From Eucalyptus grandis (Eukaryota > Streptophyta > Magnoliopsida > Myrtales > Myrtaceae): 64,000 nt of DNA. Both the position numbers and the translations under genes were made by a program. The notes under the pieces are model-generated. The model saw only the letters and a list, made by a program, of their open reading frames with translations, was not told where the DNA came from and did not search any database. Numbering within the stretch: the first letter of the stretch is position 1; each line of letters starts with the position of its first letter. Where the stretch lies: positions 27,381,803 through 27,445,802 of the forward strand of contig NC_052619.1 of assembly GCF_016545825.1 (NCBI RefSeq), given 5' to 3'. Positions 46,752-58,690 of this stretch are shown here, piece after piece.

Positions 46752-48800
46752 ATATATGGGCTTGTTTCTTGCCTTGGTTTTATTTTTTCTTCTTGTTTTA
46801 AAATCATTTGATTACAGATCGATTCCAAAAAGAAATTGTTATTTGTATTATTAATTGAGCAAACCCAATGAGCATTACCATATAAACTTTTGCCAAAAGA
46901 AATTATATAGACACGCCATGCATAAATGTAGAATACACTATGCTCATATATAACTATAGATGAACGAAATCATAACTTGCGATAATGAAGATGATCACAG
47001 GTTATCGATTAACGTCTTATCTTCTAAATATGAATTCAAAAGATTCTCTAATATTTATTGTCTTACTTTCTAGAAGGGTTCAAGGTATCATGACTGTGTG
47101 TACATAAGAAATTGATATTCAAAAGTTTAACAAAGTAAAGATATTATTCGCACTTGGTAAACATGATGGTACCATTGTGCTATACTTCTTGTCGTGTTTA
47201 TTGTACTTTGGCTTTAAATCCTAAATTTTATAGCATTTAATACTAAATGCTAAAAATTTTAAGAAATTTATACGATGTTCTAGTAAAAATGCTTTTACCT
47301 AATTTGTTTGGGATATATGTGATCTCAAATAAATGAAAGAATTATACAATCAAATCTACCGCAATAGTTATACGTGATGTCGTGTGACTGATTTGAATTA
47401 TATTGTCACATAATGGTCGAGATTTTGTTATTTCGTAATATTTAAATCATTAAATCATCGAAATAAATAGTTGGTGAAATACACGACATGAAAAATGTGA
47501 TTGAGGGTGCCCCTTCCTTTCGGCTCCATCACCATCGGTCGATCGTCTATACCATCTCCGATTGGTGACAGCCACCGTCAAATCTTCCTCGCCGGTTAGC
47601 GCAACCACGGCCGCAACGGAGCAGAGAACGGACGCTCATCGCCACCGATCGAAACTTCTCTCGTGCTCTTTCTCCCTCGCCTGATGCGTGCGGGAGAGCT
47701 GAGGAACCGAGCGAAGCCAGTTGCAGCTGAATATCTTCGTTAAGCAATTTCGTTGCCGAATCGATTCGTCGCTTTAGCTTTGTCTTCGTGAGATTCTCCA
47801 AGTCTTTTAGTGTCTTCATTTAATAGCAGGTAAACCATTCGGAAGGATCTCACCCCAGGTAGGATTCGGTCGATTCATCGAGACTCAATCATACGATTGT
47901 TTTGTGTTGGCCTTCTGCCGAAAGCTTCAAATTGTTATCTCAAATTGCTCATGTTATATTGCTCGCCGATTGATAGGAATTCCTATTTGTAGAAAACCTC
48001 ACCCTTCATATGATCACCACCTGTTCGGCGTTTTGCCTCAGAGATGATAATGACGAATTTGTCTTCATCATTGATCAATATGAGATTGCATAGAGTGATC
48101 TAGATGTTCTCGTTCGACATGCTGATCATATATTGTGAATTTCCATGCTTCATCCTTTGATGGCAGAGAGTTCTTTCCCTTGGTGCTTTGGTTTACTTTG
48201 TCTCTTTTGCTTGTGTGACTGGATTGTCGTCTGGTATAACAGTAAGTCACTATACATTAGTGGTGAATAAATCACAGCCAAGCTATATCAAGTTCAATCT
48301 CGTTTTTATGCTCCTAAAAGACCATTTCACCAAAGTTTGAGAGAGAGAGAGAGAGAGAGAGTCTTCAACCTAATTTAAATTCAAAATAAGCGGAAACGGT
48401 ACGAGAAATGCTCATGGATTGGAAGTTTAGTTAAGTTGAGAAATTATGGATATATGAAAGCAGTTAAGTTAAGAAATCATGGATATATAAAAGAAGCTAA
48501 GTTAAGAAATGGCCATCAACCTAGTAATAATCATATGGAATTTAAGACTTATGAATAGAAGATATGCAGAGGAAAAAAGATATGTTGAAATTATGCCAGA
48601 ACCCTGCCTAAAATTACTGCTGATTTCCCTTTGAGTATTGTTGTAACATCAATGTCAATGTCTCCATTCGAGTGTCATTTGTACAAACTGTGATTAATAT
48701 CAATTCCAGCAATGTCAATGTCCTAGTAATCTCGTTTTCAGTTAATTTCGTTCAGCTCGTTCCTTTGAGTTTAGTGTTCTTTGCTTTGATTTCCTTTATT
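46752..48800. other. copy-B counterpart of 4720-6790
   Basis: Aligns block by block with copy A. It includes the conserved minus-strand frame MKTLKDLENLTKTKL (47819-47547) and the block RDDNDEFVFIIDQ on the plus strand near 48045. A (GA)n run of about 20 bp at 48342-48361 is absent from copy A. Similarity ends around 48790. Confidence 0.6.
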
Positions 48801-50635
48801 CCCTGCATTGCACCTTTAAATAATTCATGGTACTTCCACTTTAATTTCCAAGCAATTTTCTATTCCTGTCATTTAGATCAATTTCCATCAAACAATTTCA
48901 TCCATTGCTTCCAGGAGCTAGCATGCATACACGCACACCATCAAAGCCATCTTTGGAAAAATTGTTTGTGGACAGTTTAAACACTTTAGAGCCAAAGCTA
49001 GAGTAAGAAAGTAAGCTTGAAACATAATAACGAAAGAATACCTAATTCCATAGCTATGAAAACCCGCAATTTAGCGAAATTCACCTCGATTAATCCCTTC
49101 GGAATAATATGTATATATAAAAAAAAGATCCAAAAAAAAAAAAAAATCATTATCGTGTTCTTCATCATGTTTATCTTAAGCTACTCCACCAACTGAATCG
49201 CGATCCTTAAACCACAGCCTCATCCCGTCATGATAGGTCGATCGATGATGCTCCCGCTCCCTCGAATCGGAAAAAGCAGCGGAAAAGCGGCCTCTTCCGC
49301 CGTCGAGTTTTTGAGCGGTTGTGGCAGGCGACGGTGGGGCGGGGCTCTTTTCTCTTGGTGTTTTTGTTTTCTCCGTTTGGCTTCCTGCGGGCGCCGTTTT
49401 AGCTGCCACCAGCGGTAGCCCGCGGGCAGACACGTGTTGAGCGGCCAAAACGAAACTGTCCCTGTCGCGAGAGAAGAGCCCCCCCGGCTGGGCCGTTCCC
49501 AGCTCGTCTTTCGCACCGTTAGATTGTCCACCGGTCCAACGGATCGTGCGATCAATCTCTCCCTCTCTCCCTCTCTCTCTTTGCTTTCTTAGCTTTCTTC
49601 GCTTTTTGGCTTTGACGGTCAGCGGTCAGCGGGCGGAGGGGCTAAACGGGTTCGTATCGGCTTCTTGGGGGAAATGATTGGGTGCGACGCGGCGTAGGTG
49701 AGGGAGTTAGTTCGTGGCTGTTGCCGCCACTCTTGGCTCTTCGTTACTCGTTTCGTTGCTGTAATGACGCCCGCGTTGACCGTCAAATTCGAATTTCCGT
49801 AATTGTTGAACGTGAAGAATTCCATGATCGTTTTTGATTTCCCAATGGCCCCATCTCTGAGCATCTTTGATTTTCTTCCTCCCCAGTCCCCCCCAACAGC
49901 AACAACAAAAAAATAGAAGAGTAAAATCTGGCTATCTCACCAACATCCAAATTTTTGAAGAGCATACATACAAAAAAATATGTGAGGATTTGACAGTTCA
50001 TCCTGACAAGGTTTAAGAGGTGACTTCCATGACGTAGCACTTTGTCACGTGTGGCATTTAGTTCTCATTGTACACAAATGCTAATCCATATTCGATGCAC
50101 ATGCCTGATGTCATCCGTTCAAGTATCTCATGCTTGATATCTTACATAATAAATAATGATTTTTCAAGTAGATTTGTGATATACAAGTATATACTTGTCT
50201 CCAACCCCATATGATATTCAATATTTCAGAGATGAAGGAATGTGCCGAATCTACATACTAGATTGCGCTAGCTCTAGAATAACTTGTTACATGTCCACTT
50301 GGTAAATTCCAAATGGAAGTCCGTATTGATGCAAGCTTTACCATCAAATTACTGACATGCCAAGAGAATTGTTGGGTGCATGAATGATGGTTAAAATTAT
50401 CAATCAAAAGCATGATATATAGTTTCTACTTCCTTTTTGATATTTATGAAGAGCAATGTACCAGACCTAAATTTGGTGATAGTGGTTTGAATTTTCCTTG
50501 TGGGATTTCGATGCACAGACTTAATTCTTGCTCAGCTCATAAATCCGAAAATTTTCAGCATGAATATAAGTATTTTTTGGCCTAATCAACATGAAAATAT
50601 GAGAGGGCTAGCTTGCTTAATGTCTGAGGATGTAT
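48800..50635. other. DNA present only in copy B, no gene identified
   Basis: About 1.8 kb between duplicated blocks that adjoin in copy A. 49200-49700 is GC-rich and open on the minus strand (49555-49220, 49448-49176), but the two frames show no recognisable domain. Ends and TSD not found, so insertion in B and deletion in A cannot be distinguished. Confidence 0.45.
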
Positions 50636-52290
50636 GTGATCGATATCTTCCATGACTCTGATAATGCCATATTCTTGGAAAACTGATTCAATAGTTATTT
50701 TATGAGTGGAGTGAATCGGATGATGTATAAAGATTATCCATCTGCTAGTTTTACTAAATAAGATAATCTGCATGTCATGTTTTGCTCAGATAAAAGATTG
50801 AGAAGTTAGATAGAAAGGTATTTTGGTTTTATGATGTATCATTAGTTCTTGAATTTTTTATAGTCAATTTGAATCTCAAACAACCTAATTTTATTTTAAC
50901 GGGACCAGAGCTACTGAAAATTTACTACCTTATGGTATACGAAATGAGGTGACGGTTGATGAGGCCGATTACGTGGGCACTTGACACGTCACTTGGTAAA
51001 CGCCAAGTCTGTAAAAATAATAGAAAAAAAGGCAGGAAAGAAGCAACTCAGGATAGTTGAAGATCAGGTCTCGGATCAAACGTTTCAGTCTTATTCAAGT
51101 CTCCATCGTCTGTATTTCCTCCTCTCTTTTTTCCGATGACTTTAAAGAAGCTCGATTGATCTCTCGTGCGTCGCGATTCTCCTTTGCAGCCGTGGTACTC
51201 TATCCTCTCGCCTTCTTCCAAACGTTCTTTTACACGTCGTGAGTTTTGCTTTGTGCTCGAGCGAAGGCTGTGGCGCAATTACAATGGGGATATCGCAGTG
51301 CTGCGGCGGGAATGATAACGGTGAGGCAGAGAGCGAGGGTGATAGAGCTCCCTTGGACTGCTTTGTTATGAATAATGGCTTAGCCACGGATTGAGAGTTT
51401 AGAGCTTCGAAAGCCATTTGACAACTGCCTGAACAAGATCATCTCCTACCGCCAGTGCTTGTCCGTTTTCACTTTAGTCTGAAGAAACCCCACTGTCTGA
51501 CGTCCACCGGATGTTTATGATTTTGCCTTCCCGAATCCAGCTTTTGACCGACCCCTCCTCCCAAGAAAAACCAAACCCATTGTTTTTAATTCAAGGAATT
51601 AAACGTTTTGACTACTAGTTTCGTGAATTTAGTGCTCTTATTTGTTTTTAAGATATGTAGCAGCTTGTTCCAAAGCAAAGTGACCTTCAATCTATTGTAG
51701 AAACTTTGGGAAGGGATGCTGTTGTCCCTCGGTGTAATGTAGCCGTGTCCTGTAGACTAGTCCTAATTGAGAATTGTTCTTATTGTGTTTGAGAGGCAGA
51801 GTCTGTTGGTAAGGTATCCCTTTGATATCTTATGTTGTTCGTTTTTATGCTGATCTAGTATGACTTATGTTCTTCACAGGTTTAGAAGTTCCAACAATGG
51901 TTGGAAAGTTGAAGTCAACTCTTGAAAAAAGTACTTAGTGGAAGGCTCTAATGGAGCCTAACTAATCGTAAGAGAGACGACAGAGCATGGGGGGAAAGTT
52001 TTGCATTTGAAAATATGTGAAGTTCTGGTTAGGTACCATTTGAGAAGGTAACATTGCTGGAGTTGTTATTATTTTTCCTTTCTGTGTTCCGCTGGAAAGA
52101 ATGATGTGGAGATGACATTGTTTTCTTATGAATCAGAAATTAGAAATGAGAAAATAACTTTGTGTTGGACGGCACTCAATCGAATGTTAGCTGATCCCAC
52201 GTTTATAATGCATCAATTATGGGAGCACAGATGGAAAAATTCGTGCATGCTGGAATTGCTTCGACAAATGGTCGGTAGCTTTGTTGAGTA
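50636..52290. pseudogene. copy-B counterpart of 6880-8370 (unrecognised gene-like segment)
   Basis: Begins with CCATGACTCTGATAATGCC, shared with 6880. It contains a leader-like block and MGISQCCGGNDNGEAESEGD from 51286, which stays open for about 36 codons and stops at TGA near 51392. It then matches copy A through GAAGTCAACTCTTGAAA (about 51910). Copy B lacks some stops present in copy A. No family recognised. Confidence 0.35.
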
Positions 52291-52569
52291 AATGGTACTC
52301 AAAGATGGTCTGTTTTACCCTTTCGAAACTCTCCAAAAAATGCTTAAATACAACATCTATAATTCCAAATAATCAATAACATATTTAGGTGAGAATTTTA
52401 ATCATAAAAATTAAATTAGGGTCATGAATCTCTTCCTTTTTTATGCTAACAAAATCACATAAAATTAATCAAATAGAAAATCCAGATGTAGAAAGTCCCT
52501 CTACATATATAAACGAGGAAAACATAATTAAAAAACTTTCTTGATGTAATTTAAGTCCTTGGTGAAATT

Positions 52570-52828
52570 TCAATCATGTGTAAAGTAAGCTTGGTGGAGG
52601 GAGCCTCTTACAGATGGATCATCTTCATTTTCGTCCTCGTGTCAACTTCGTCGGCTCGCCTTTTGTGACGATGGTGGCGATGCCCCTCGGGTTCAAGTCG
52701 GCCATCCCAATCATTCTTCCTCATCCAAACTTCTCTCCTTGATGTCCAAACATTTAGTGTAGACTGTCCAATAGATTGGCGGTCAGTTAGAACTCTAGGA
52801 GTCTCACCCTCGAGATCGACATCAAAAG
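52570..52828 (-). pseudogene. unrecognised repeated gene family, fragment 3, right-truncated by an LTR
   Basis: The minus-strand text ETPRVLTDRQSIGQSTLN and REVWMRKNDWDGRLEPEGH matches fragment 1 (PRVLNDHQFIGESTL, GEVWMWKNTWDGQ). The match breaks exactly at 52828, where a TG-starting LTR begins, and resumes at 60113. Confidence 0.6.
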
Positions 52829-53680
52829 TGTCACGCCCCAACCCTCGGTTATGTGACCATCCTTCAATTTTGGTCGATTTTGAAAATGCGATATCCCAGG
52901 ACTACATATCGCCGACCCTTTCATTTTTAATAGTACATGCGGAAGCCGTTATAAAAATCCCCAGACAATAAAGCAATGGGATATACAAGTAGGACTAGAA
53001 ACTTGAACCCGAAAACCAACACCCTTATGTACATATACAACAACTCAGTCATTCATGTACATATACAAGCCATGCTAAAAAGGTTGTTTTCTACTCAAAC
53101 AGATTCTACAGCAAAGGTCATCAAATAGGAGTGAAGTCTCAATCCTCATCAAGATCTTACTCTAGATCATCATCGGGGTTCTCCTCCAGATACTCCTCTT
53201 CGGGTTCTTTCTTCTTAGGTTCTTCATCAGGGTCCTGAAATGTTGTCCCACAACCGGGATGAGATTACGTCTCAGCAAGTTCTACCCCCTAAGACCCGAT
53301 TAGTAAACTAATACATCTTAGGGTTGCCTATGCACAACATGAGTCAGAAGATTTACCTTGGCCTCAGATTCCACCTGCATATTAGCACATATCAAATATA
53401 TATCCAAGCAATCACATCATTAATCGAAGCATCGATCAAATCGACCTAATCGATTACACGCCAACAAGACCACTCACGGTTATTTCCACTCAATCAATCA
53501 ATCCACAACATCAAACCAAAGTAATGATTAATCACATTAAATTACACTCAGATCGAATCATCGATCAATCGACCTAGTCGATTACAAGTCAGTCGAATCA
53601 TTTCTAGGTCATTCATTCCATCTCATATAACCTCCAATAGTACACTTAGTCACAGAGCTCCATTAATACTCTTGGGTGTC

Positions 53681-54008
53681 GTTTTCGCACAGTGATTTTT
53701 TTCATCACCGAACCACGCCCGTCATAGATCATAGACAGTTTACGTGCGTTCTTTAAGGCGCCGTTTTCGCGCAGTGATGTCCTTCATCACCGAACCACGC
53801 CTGTCACAAATCATAGGCGGTCTACGTGCATTCTTTAAGACACCGTTTTCGCACAGTGATATTCTTAATCACCAAACCACACTTGCCACAAGTCATAGAC
53901 AGTCTATGTGCATTCTTTAAGGCGTCGTTTTCGCACAATGATATTCCTCATCACCGAACCACGCTTGTCTATACTTCGTACTTGATCGGTCTCAACCAAT
54001 AGAATTCT
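53681..54008. repeat. four tandem 82-bp repeats in the LTR
   Basis: GTTTTCGCACAGTGAT or close variants start at 53681, 53763, 53845 and 53927, spaced exactly 82 bp. Each unit continues CATCACCGAACCACGC and TTCTTTAAG. Differences are substitutions, many of the C/T or G/A type. Confidence 0.95.
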
Positions 54009-54149
54009 TAGTTCACTCTCACGATTCTTTTCACTTTACAACTCATCAAAGCATTATAAAGGTTAGAGAACCAAACTCGGCCATCTACCGATCAATCATT
54101 TAATTCCACTCAATTTCAATCAATTAAGGAATAATTACCTAAATTGCAC

Positions 54150-54460
54150 AATCAATTAAATTAAACACAATGTGGAGTTCAAATAAATAAATGGACTGCA
54201 CCACGATGAGCAGCTCAAAATTCCAATCACCGACCATCCCGGTTGAATTTCTGGAAAATAAATAATTAAATAATTAATTTCGAAAATAAAATAAATAAAT
54301 ACAATAAATTCAATTTAGCACAATATAAAGCTCAATTAAATAAACGGACTGCACCACGATCATTAGCATAAAATCCCGGTCACTGGCCATCCCAGTTGAA
54401 TTTTCGGAAAATAAATAATTAAATAATTAATTCCGAAAATTAATATTTAATTCTAAAAAT
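54150..54460. repeat. two tandem 153-bp repeats in the LTR
   Basis: GGACTGCACCACGAT occurs at 54193 and 54346, followed in both units by CCATCCC.GTTGAATTT and AATAATTAAATAATTAATT. Confidence 0.9.
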
Positions 54461-55574
54461 TCCATTTAGGCCTGAATTGCCTAATTAACACCCGATAAGG
54501 GTCGGGAAAAATCTCAAGAAGCATCGAATAAATACTATAGGCAATTCTCTATCTAAGTACACTAACCACCTAACTAATATGCAATACAATCAACTAATAA
54601 TCACTAATCCATTCTAATCTAACCACCTAATTACATTTAATTAACACTAATCAACATTTAAGTATAATTAGCAAACTAAGAAGGCATTAGTGAGCAAAAC
54701 TCACTAGATTAAAGATCCGCTTGGATCAAATCGACGAGCACGCGACAAAGCTCGATCCTCTCCAAGGTGAGTCCACCAACCGGGGCCCGGAACGGCCCAA
54801 AATCGGCCACGCAAGCTCGCAGCTGGGCTGGAGATTCTGTTCCCGCGCTGTTGATCTTGCTGATTTGATGAAGAGGGGCCTTCAAGCAGCTGAATGGAGC
54901 GGCCAAGAGATCGAGGAACGGTGGCTGATGGGCTTGGCGAGCGGAGCTGCTGCGGCTCAGTTCTAACGAAACGGGGGTGACGCTGGCGGAGAGGTGCCGC
55001 TGGTTTCGGTGGCTTCGCTGGGTTGATGAAGGAACGAACGCGCGGCTTCGTGGCTGGGTCAACATATTCACTGAAGAAGCAACTTCGGTTTCACTAGCTG
55101 ACCGAAGATGGCTGCGCCGCGGACGTGTGGCCAAGGGTTGCAGGGGCTGTTCGGTGGAGGTGGCCGCAAGAGAGAAATGAAGAAGCTGCTTCGTCCGTTG
55201 AACCAGCAAAAAGCAGAGAAAATGAAGAAAAGGGAAGACAGCTAGGGGATGTCGGCCGAATGAGGGGATAAACATTGACTCAAGTCAATGAAATAAAGCC
55301 AAAGAAAATTAATCCTGCAGAGGCTGTCGGCTGGAGAAAGGAAAACGCACGAGAGAGAAAAGGTAAAAACTAAGGGTGTAAACGGTTCGGTTTGGTTCGG
55401 TTTTTCAAAAAAACTTAATCGAACCAAACCGTTAAAGAAAATTTCGAACCGAACCGAATAAGTTTGGTTGAACCGTTCGAAAGTTTGGTTCGGTTTTCGG
55501 TTTTCAAATTTTGGGTTTCGGTTTTTGGATTTCAGTTTTTTTTTTTTTTTTTTTTTTTTTTCAGGACGGCTTAC

Positions 55575-55703
55575 CTTCTGTATAAGCTCCTTGAAGCATT
55601 GATTGACGTTCTCTCTAGTTTTTGAGCTATATTCAAGAAACGAACATTTATGTCTTTGAGCTAGATGTCTTCCTTCTTCCGTTGTCACGGCCCTTTTCCT
55701 TTC
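55575..55703 (-). pseudogene. captured exon of a RABC (Rab18-type) small GTPase gene
   Basis: A complete 129-bp exon between AATTTCAG and AAG|GTAAG, open for 43 codons: AVTTEEGRHLAQRHKCSFLE, then YSSKTRENVNQCFKELIQK. This is the C-terminal part of the Rab G domain, including the G5 box (normally ECSAKT, here EYSSKT) of plant RABC proteins. No P-loop or switch regions are present. The reading frame is intact, but the SAK-to-SSK change and the missing rest make a working GTPase impossible. Confidence 0.85.
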
Positions 55704-56107
55704 CTGAAATTATCACATCATGAGAAGCGAGATGACTTCTCTTCGAAGAGAAGTCAAGCAAGAAGAAACCAGGGAGGATAAGAAGTGACGATGAGGACGG
55801 GAGCTCGGAATGTTGCGTGAGAATTCTTTGGAAGGAGGATGGCGTCCCGAGACATGGTTTCTTTTGTGGGCTTGTCCTGCTTTTAGCTTTTCCAATGTTA
55901 ATTTGTTCCCCGAAGGAATATTTGGTCCTACATGCAGTGTAGCAATTTTAAGTGTTTTTTTGACACTAGTGATTCGTAAATACAGCCATAAGCATATGAA
56001 ATCGTGATAAAGTATGCTAACTTATCTTCTCATCTTAATGTTCTACTATAGTCTTTATGCCTCACATCACATTTCACTCAGCAAGTATACCCATTTAGTC
56101 TAGGAAA

Positions 56108-56222
56108 TTGTCCTTCTCCAAGGACAAGAGAATCTAGACCTGCTGAGACTTCAAAAAGATGTTGTGTAGCATCCCCATTGTACAACAAAAATCGGTGTTG
56201 ACAAAGCTCTGAAACAGGGATT
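56108..56222 (-). pseudogene. captured glutamyl-tRNA reductase exon (downstream piece)
   Basis: After TTGGTGAACAG the text reads [20 protein letters not shown] and [18 protein letters not shown], the N-terminal catalytic region of plant glutamyl-tRNA reductase (first committed step of chlorophyll/heme synthesis in plastids). Homology ends abruptly after GEGQ, where the family continues ILAQVK. This marks the capture breakpoint at about 56108. Confidence 0.88.
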
Positions 56223-56387
56223 CTGTTCACCAAAGAATAAGAGAAAAAAAAGTAGAAAGAATCTCGGATTAACAAGAACTTAAAGGAAACTAGTGCTTTT
56301 CATCCATAAAACAGGTATCATAGGGCAATTAATTATTGCAAGAATCCAAATTATAGTCATGGCAAGGAGAAAAAGTAAATCACATTA

Positions 56388-56612
56388 GACATCCATTCAG
56401 TCACTTCTTTAACCCCACGATGCTGAGACAAAGCGACAACATATATCTCCATTATGTTACAACCGCTTCTTCTATATGATTCAAACTACAGAGTTCTCCA
56501 ATGGCTCAAGGCCATTATGCCTCAGGAATGGCAAGTTTCTCACGCATCTCCACAGGAGTTGTGTGCACGCTAAGCCCAATAACCACAATGCTGCTCCTTT
56601 CTTTTGTATACC
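56388..56612 (-). pseudogene. captured glutamyl-tRNA reductase exon (upstream piece)
   Basis: After TTTTGGTCAG the text reads [20 protein letters not shown] and [11 protein letters not shown], then a stop where the family has Glu-Trp. It continues as [11 protein letters not shown], loses the STCNR stretch that holds the catalytic Cys, and resumes [20 protein letters not shown]. The intron to the next exon (56223-56387) is kept, so the fragment was taken from genomic DNA, not from mRNA. Confidence 0.85.
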
Positions 56613-57044
56613 CTGACCAAAACAATTAAAATAAAATTAGTAATCTCAACTTAGGAATCTGATGTCACAATATATACTTTTCGCTTATGTGTTTTCTATT
56701 TGCATCATTGCTTGAAAAGGAAGAAAGTCACTCTCTATGAACATGCAGGATTGTTTTAAGCTCAACATATGTAAGAAGAGAGGGAAATAAGTAGTTCCAC
56801 CTCAAAGGTGAAGAAAGTGGTACATCACCATAGGAACAGAATAAAATCAGAATTGCTCAAACCCCAGACTAGATTCTCAAGTTCAATCGAATCATTACGG
56901 TTTCCAGCTTAACCTTCAGGCAATTCATACCCGCCCTACAGAGCTAATGAGTATCTTCTCAAGCAAACCAGATTCACAACTCAGAGCGTCAAGCCAATAC
57001 AAAAATGTCATCACTATGGTTCCACCTAGCTAAAAAATAGCATA

Positions 57045-57104
57045 CCTCCTAGTAATTTTGAAGGGGCCCAATTTTGCTAAAGCTCGCTCCACTTCTTCAC
57101 TAAC
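57045..57104 (-). pseudogene. captured CBP60 exon (downstream piece)
   Basis: VSEEVERALAKLGPFKITRR follows the other CBP60 piece in the family protein (..RRVVSEEVERALAKLGP..). About 450 bp of intron-like DNA separate the two. Confidence 0.7.
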
Positions 57105-57554
57105 TTGGTCAATATTTCAGAAAGTAAGTTCTTAAGCTACGTTAAAAACTTCAAACATAGCAAATTCCTTTATGACCAATTCTGAGGAACATTGTATCGT
57201 TATGCAGGCAAAAGCATGATGCATTCCCTCAGTTCCAAATTAAAAGTGTAAACTAAACTATCATAGTCACTACATGATATTTGGCAAAATCAAAGATGAT
57301 ATTGCTAATGCATAGTCACCCTAAACGCAAACATACTACACTATACATGAGATTTTCACTTCTCAAGGCTCTCAAGCCAATTTAAGGAGACAGTGATACA
57401 TATAGAATCAGAATATCACTCACTCCCACAAATCATGATAACCACTGTTCTCTAGTTTCTTCATCAACCAATTTTACTACTCTTCCATTAACCAAGAGAA
57501 AAGAACATGGAAACACAATAAATGAATAGCATGCGGCTGCCAAATTTATCTTAC

Positions 57555-57627
57555 CACACGCCGAAGTATGGGCTCTAATGATGAGCAAAGTTTATGCAAA
57601 CTATCCACCTTGAGAGCTTCAATGACA
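57555..57627 (-). pseudogene. captured CBP60 calmodulin-binding protein exon (upstream piece)
   Basis: Between TTGATGCAG and GTG|GTAAG the exon reads VIEALKVDSLHKLCSSLEPI and LRRV, a conserved N-terminal signature of plant CALMODULIN-BINDING PROTEIN 60. Open frame. Neither the DNA-binding nor the calmodulin-binding region is present. Confidence 0.75.
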
Positions 57628-58449
57628 CTGCATCAATATAAAGGAACATTAATATATTTATAAACCTCAAAGGAGCAACCATTTTTACATAAGATGCATA
57701 ATTATAGATAAATTCCCTCTGAAGAAGGCAAGGACACATAACAGAGACAGATCCAGGGCCCAAAACTTTTAGCTACATTAGATGCTATCTATGGAAGATG
57801 GTAGAATTCAAGTTCGTATAGAAAAGAAATAGGAAAACAGAAGAAAAGAGTCAAGAATCTACAATGAGAAGTTGGAACCCTTTTCCAATTGTCGAACTTG
57901 ATACTTTTGTGAAAAAGAATAATAGTTTAAGCCAAACACAGATGAAGAGACAAAGGGAAAAAAGAAAAACAGATGAAAAGAATCAGGAATCCACACAAAA
58001 AAGAAGAAGTCAGGACACCCTTTTCAGAAAGGCAAACATAACTATATTAGGAATAGAGAGATAATTTAAGCCAAACACGGCAAAAAAGAGGAGGTCAAAT
58101 TAAGAATCTGTAACCCAAAGCCAGAACACTAACACCATACAAAATAGCAAGAATCTGCGTTACTTTGCACCTTCTAAACATGAAATCAACCTTGAAGTCA
58201 ACCACTGCAAGCATTTGATCACTTTGAAACTTGGTGCAATATTTATGTTGGATCTATTAGTAGTCTGTGTTACATAACACCGACAATGCAAAAAGGGTTC
58301 TTCAGCAAAAAATCATTAATTATCCGGTAAACCACACGCATTATACAATTAGCAGCCCTGCAACTTCCCAGTCCGAGTCTCGCTCCATTTACATGTTGCC
58401 CAATACGATAACATCAAAACAATTAACCTCAACTGTTTGAAGACAAACC

Positions 58450-58690
58450 TGAAAGCGAGCGATGGCATTAGCAGCAATGGTGGTGTAGGCGCTGCCCAGT
58501 GCCCATGTGAGGAGGGGCATTGACGTAGTAGAGTCGCGTCGTGAGGACAAAAAGGGTCAGTCTCCAAAGCGCCGTTGCTCGACCCAGCACAGCACACAGT
58601 TCCACGAGTCGCCGGCGCGCCGCTGCCGATGAAGAAGGAGAAGAAGAAGAGAAAAGGGCGTGGCGGAACAACCGGTCCCTCAATCGGTCG
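58450..58690 (-). pseudogene. captured first exon of an organellar-type methionyl-tRNA synthetase gene
   Basis: A Ser/Arg/Ala-rich leader like a plastid/mitochondrial transit peptide (HALFSSSSPSSSAAARRR) leads into [17 protein letters not shown]. After a 7-bp insertion it continues [16 protein letters not shown] in another frame. The family text is [27 protein letters not shown], including the ATP-binding HxGH-like motif. It ends at CAG|GTTTG (58449). Being a first exon, it may have brought its own promoter. Confidence 0.85.

Noticed and set aside
49176..49555. Two overlapping minus-strand frames in a GC-rich block
   Set aside because: Could be a first exon, but there is no domain text and no counterpart in copy A. 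Recorded as unassigned DNA instead.
53681..54008. Regularly spaced repeats resembling a CRISPR array
   Set aside because: The whole 82-bp unit is conserved with no unique spacers, and the setting is a plant LTR.
54709..55275. 188-residue minus-strand frame and smaller plus-strand frames
   Set aside because: GC-rich part of a long LTR. No recognisable domain or gag-like text.
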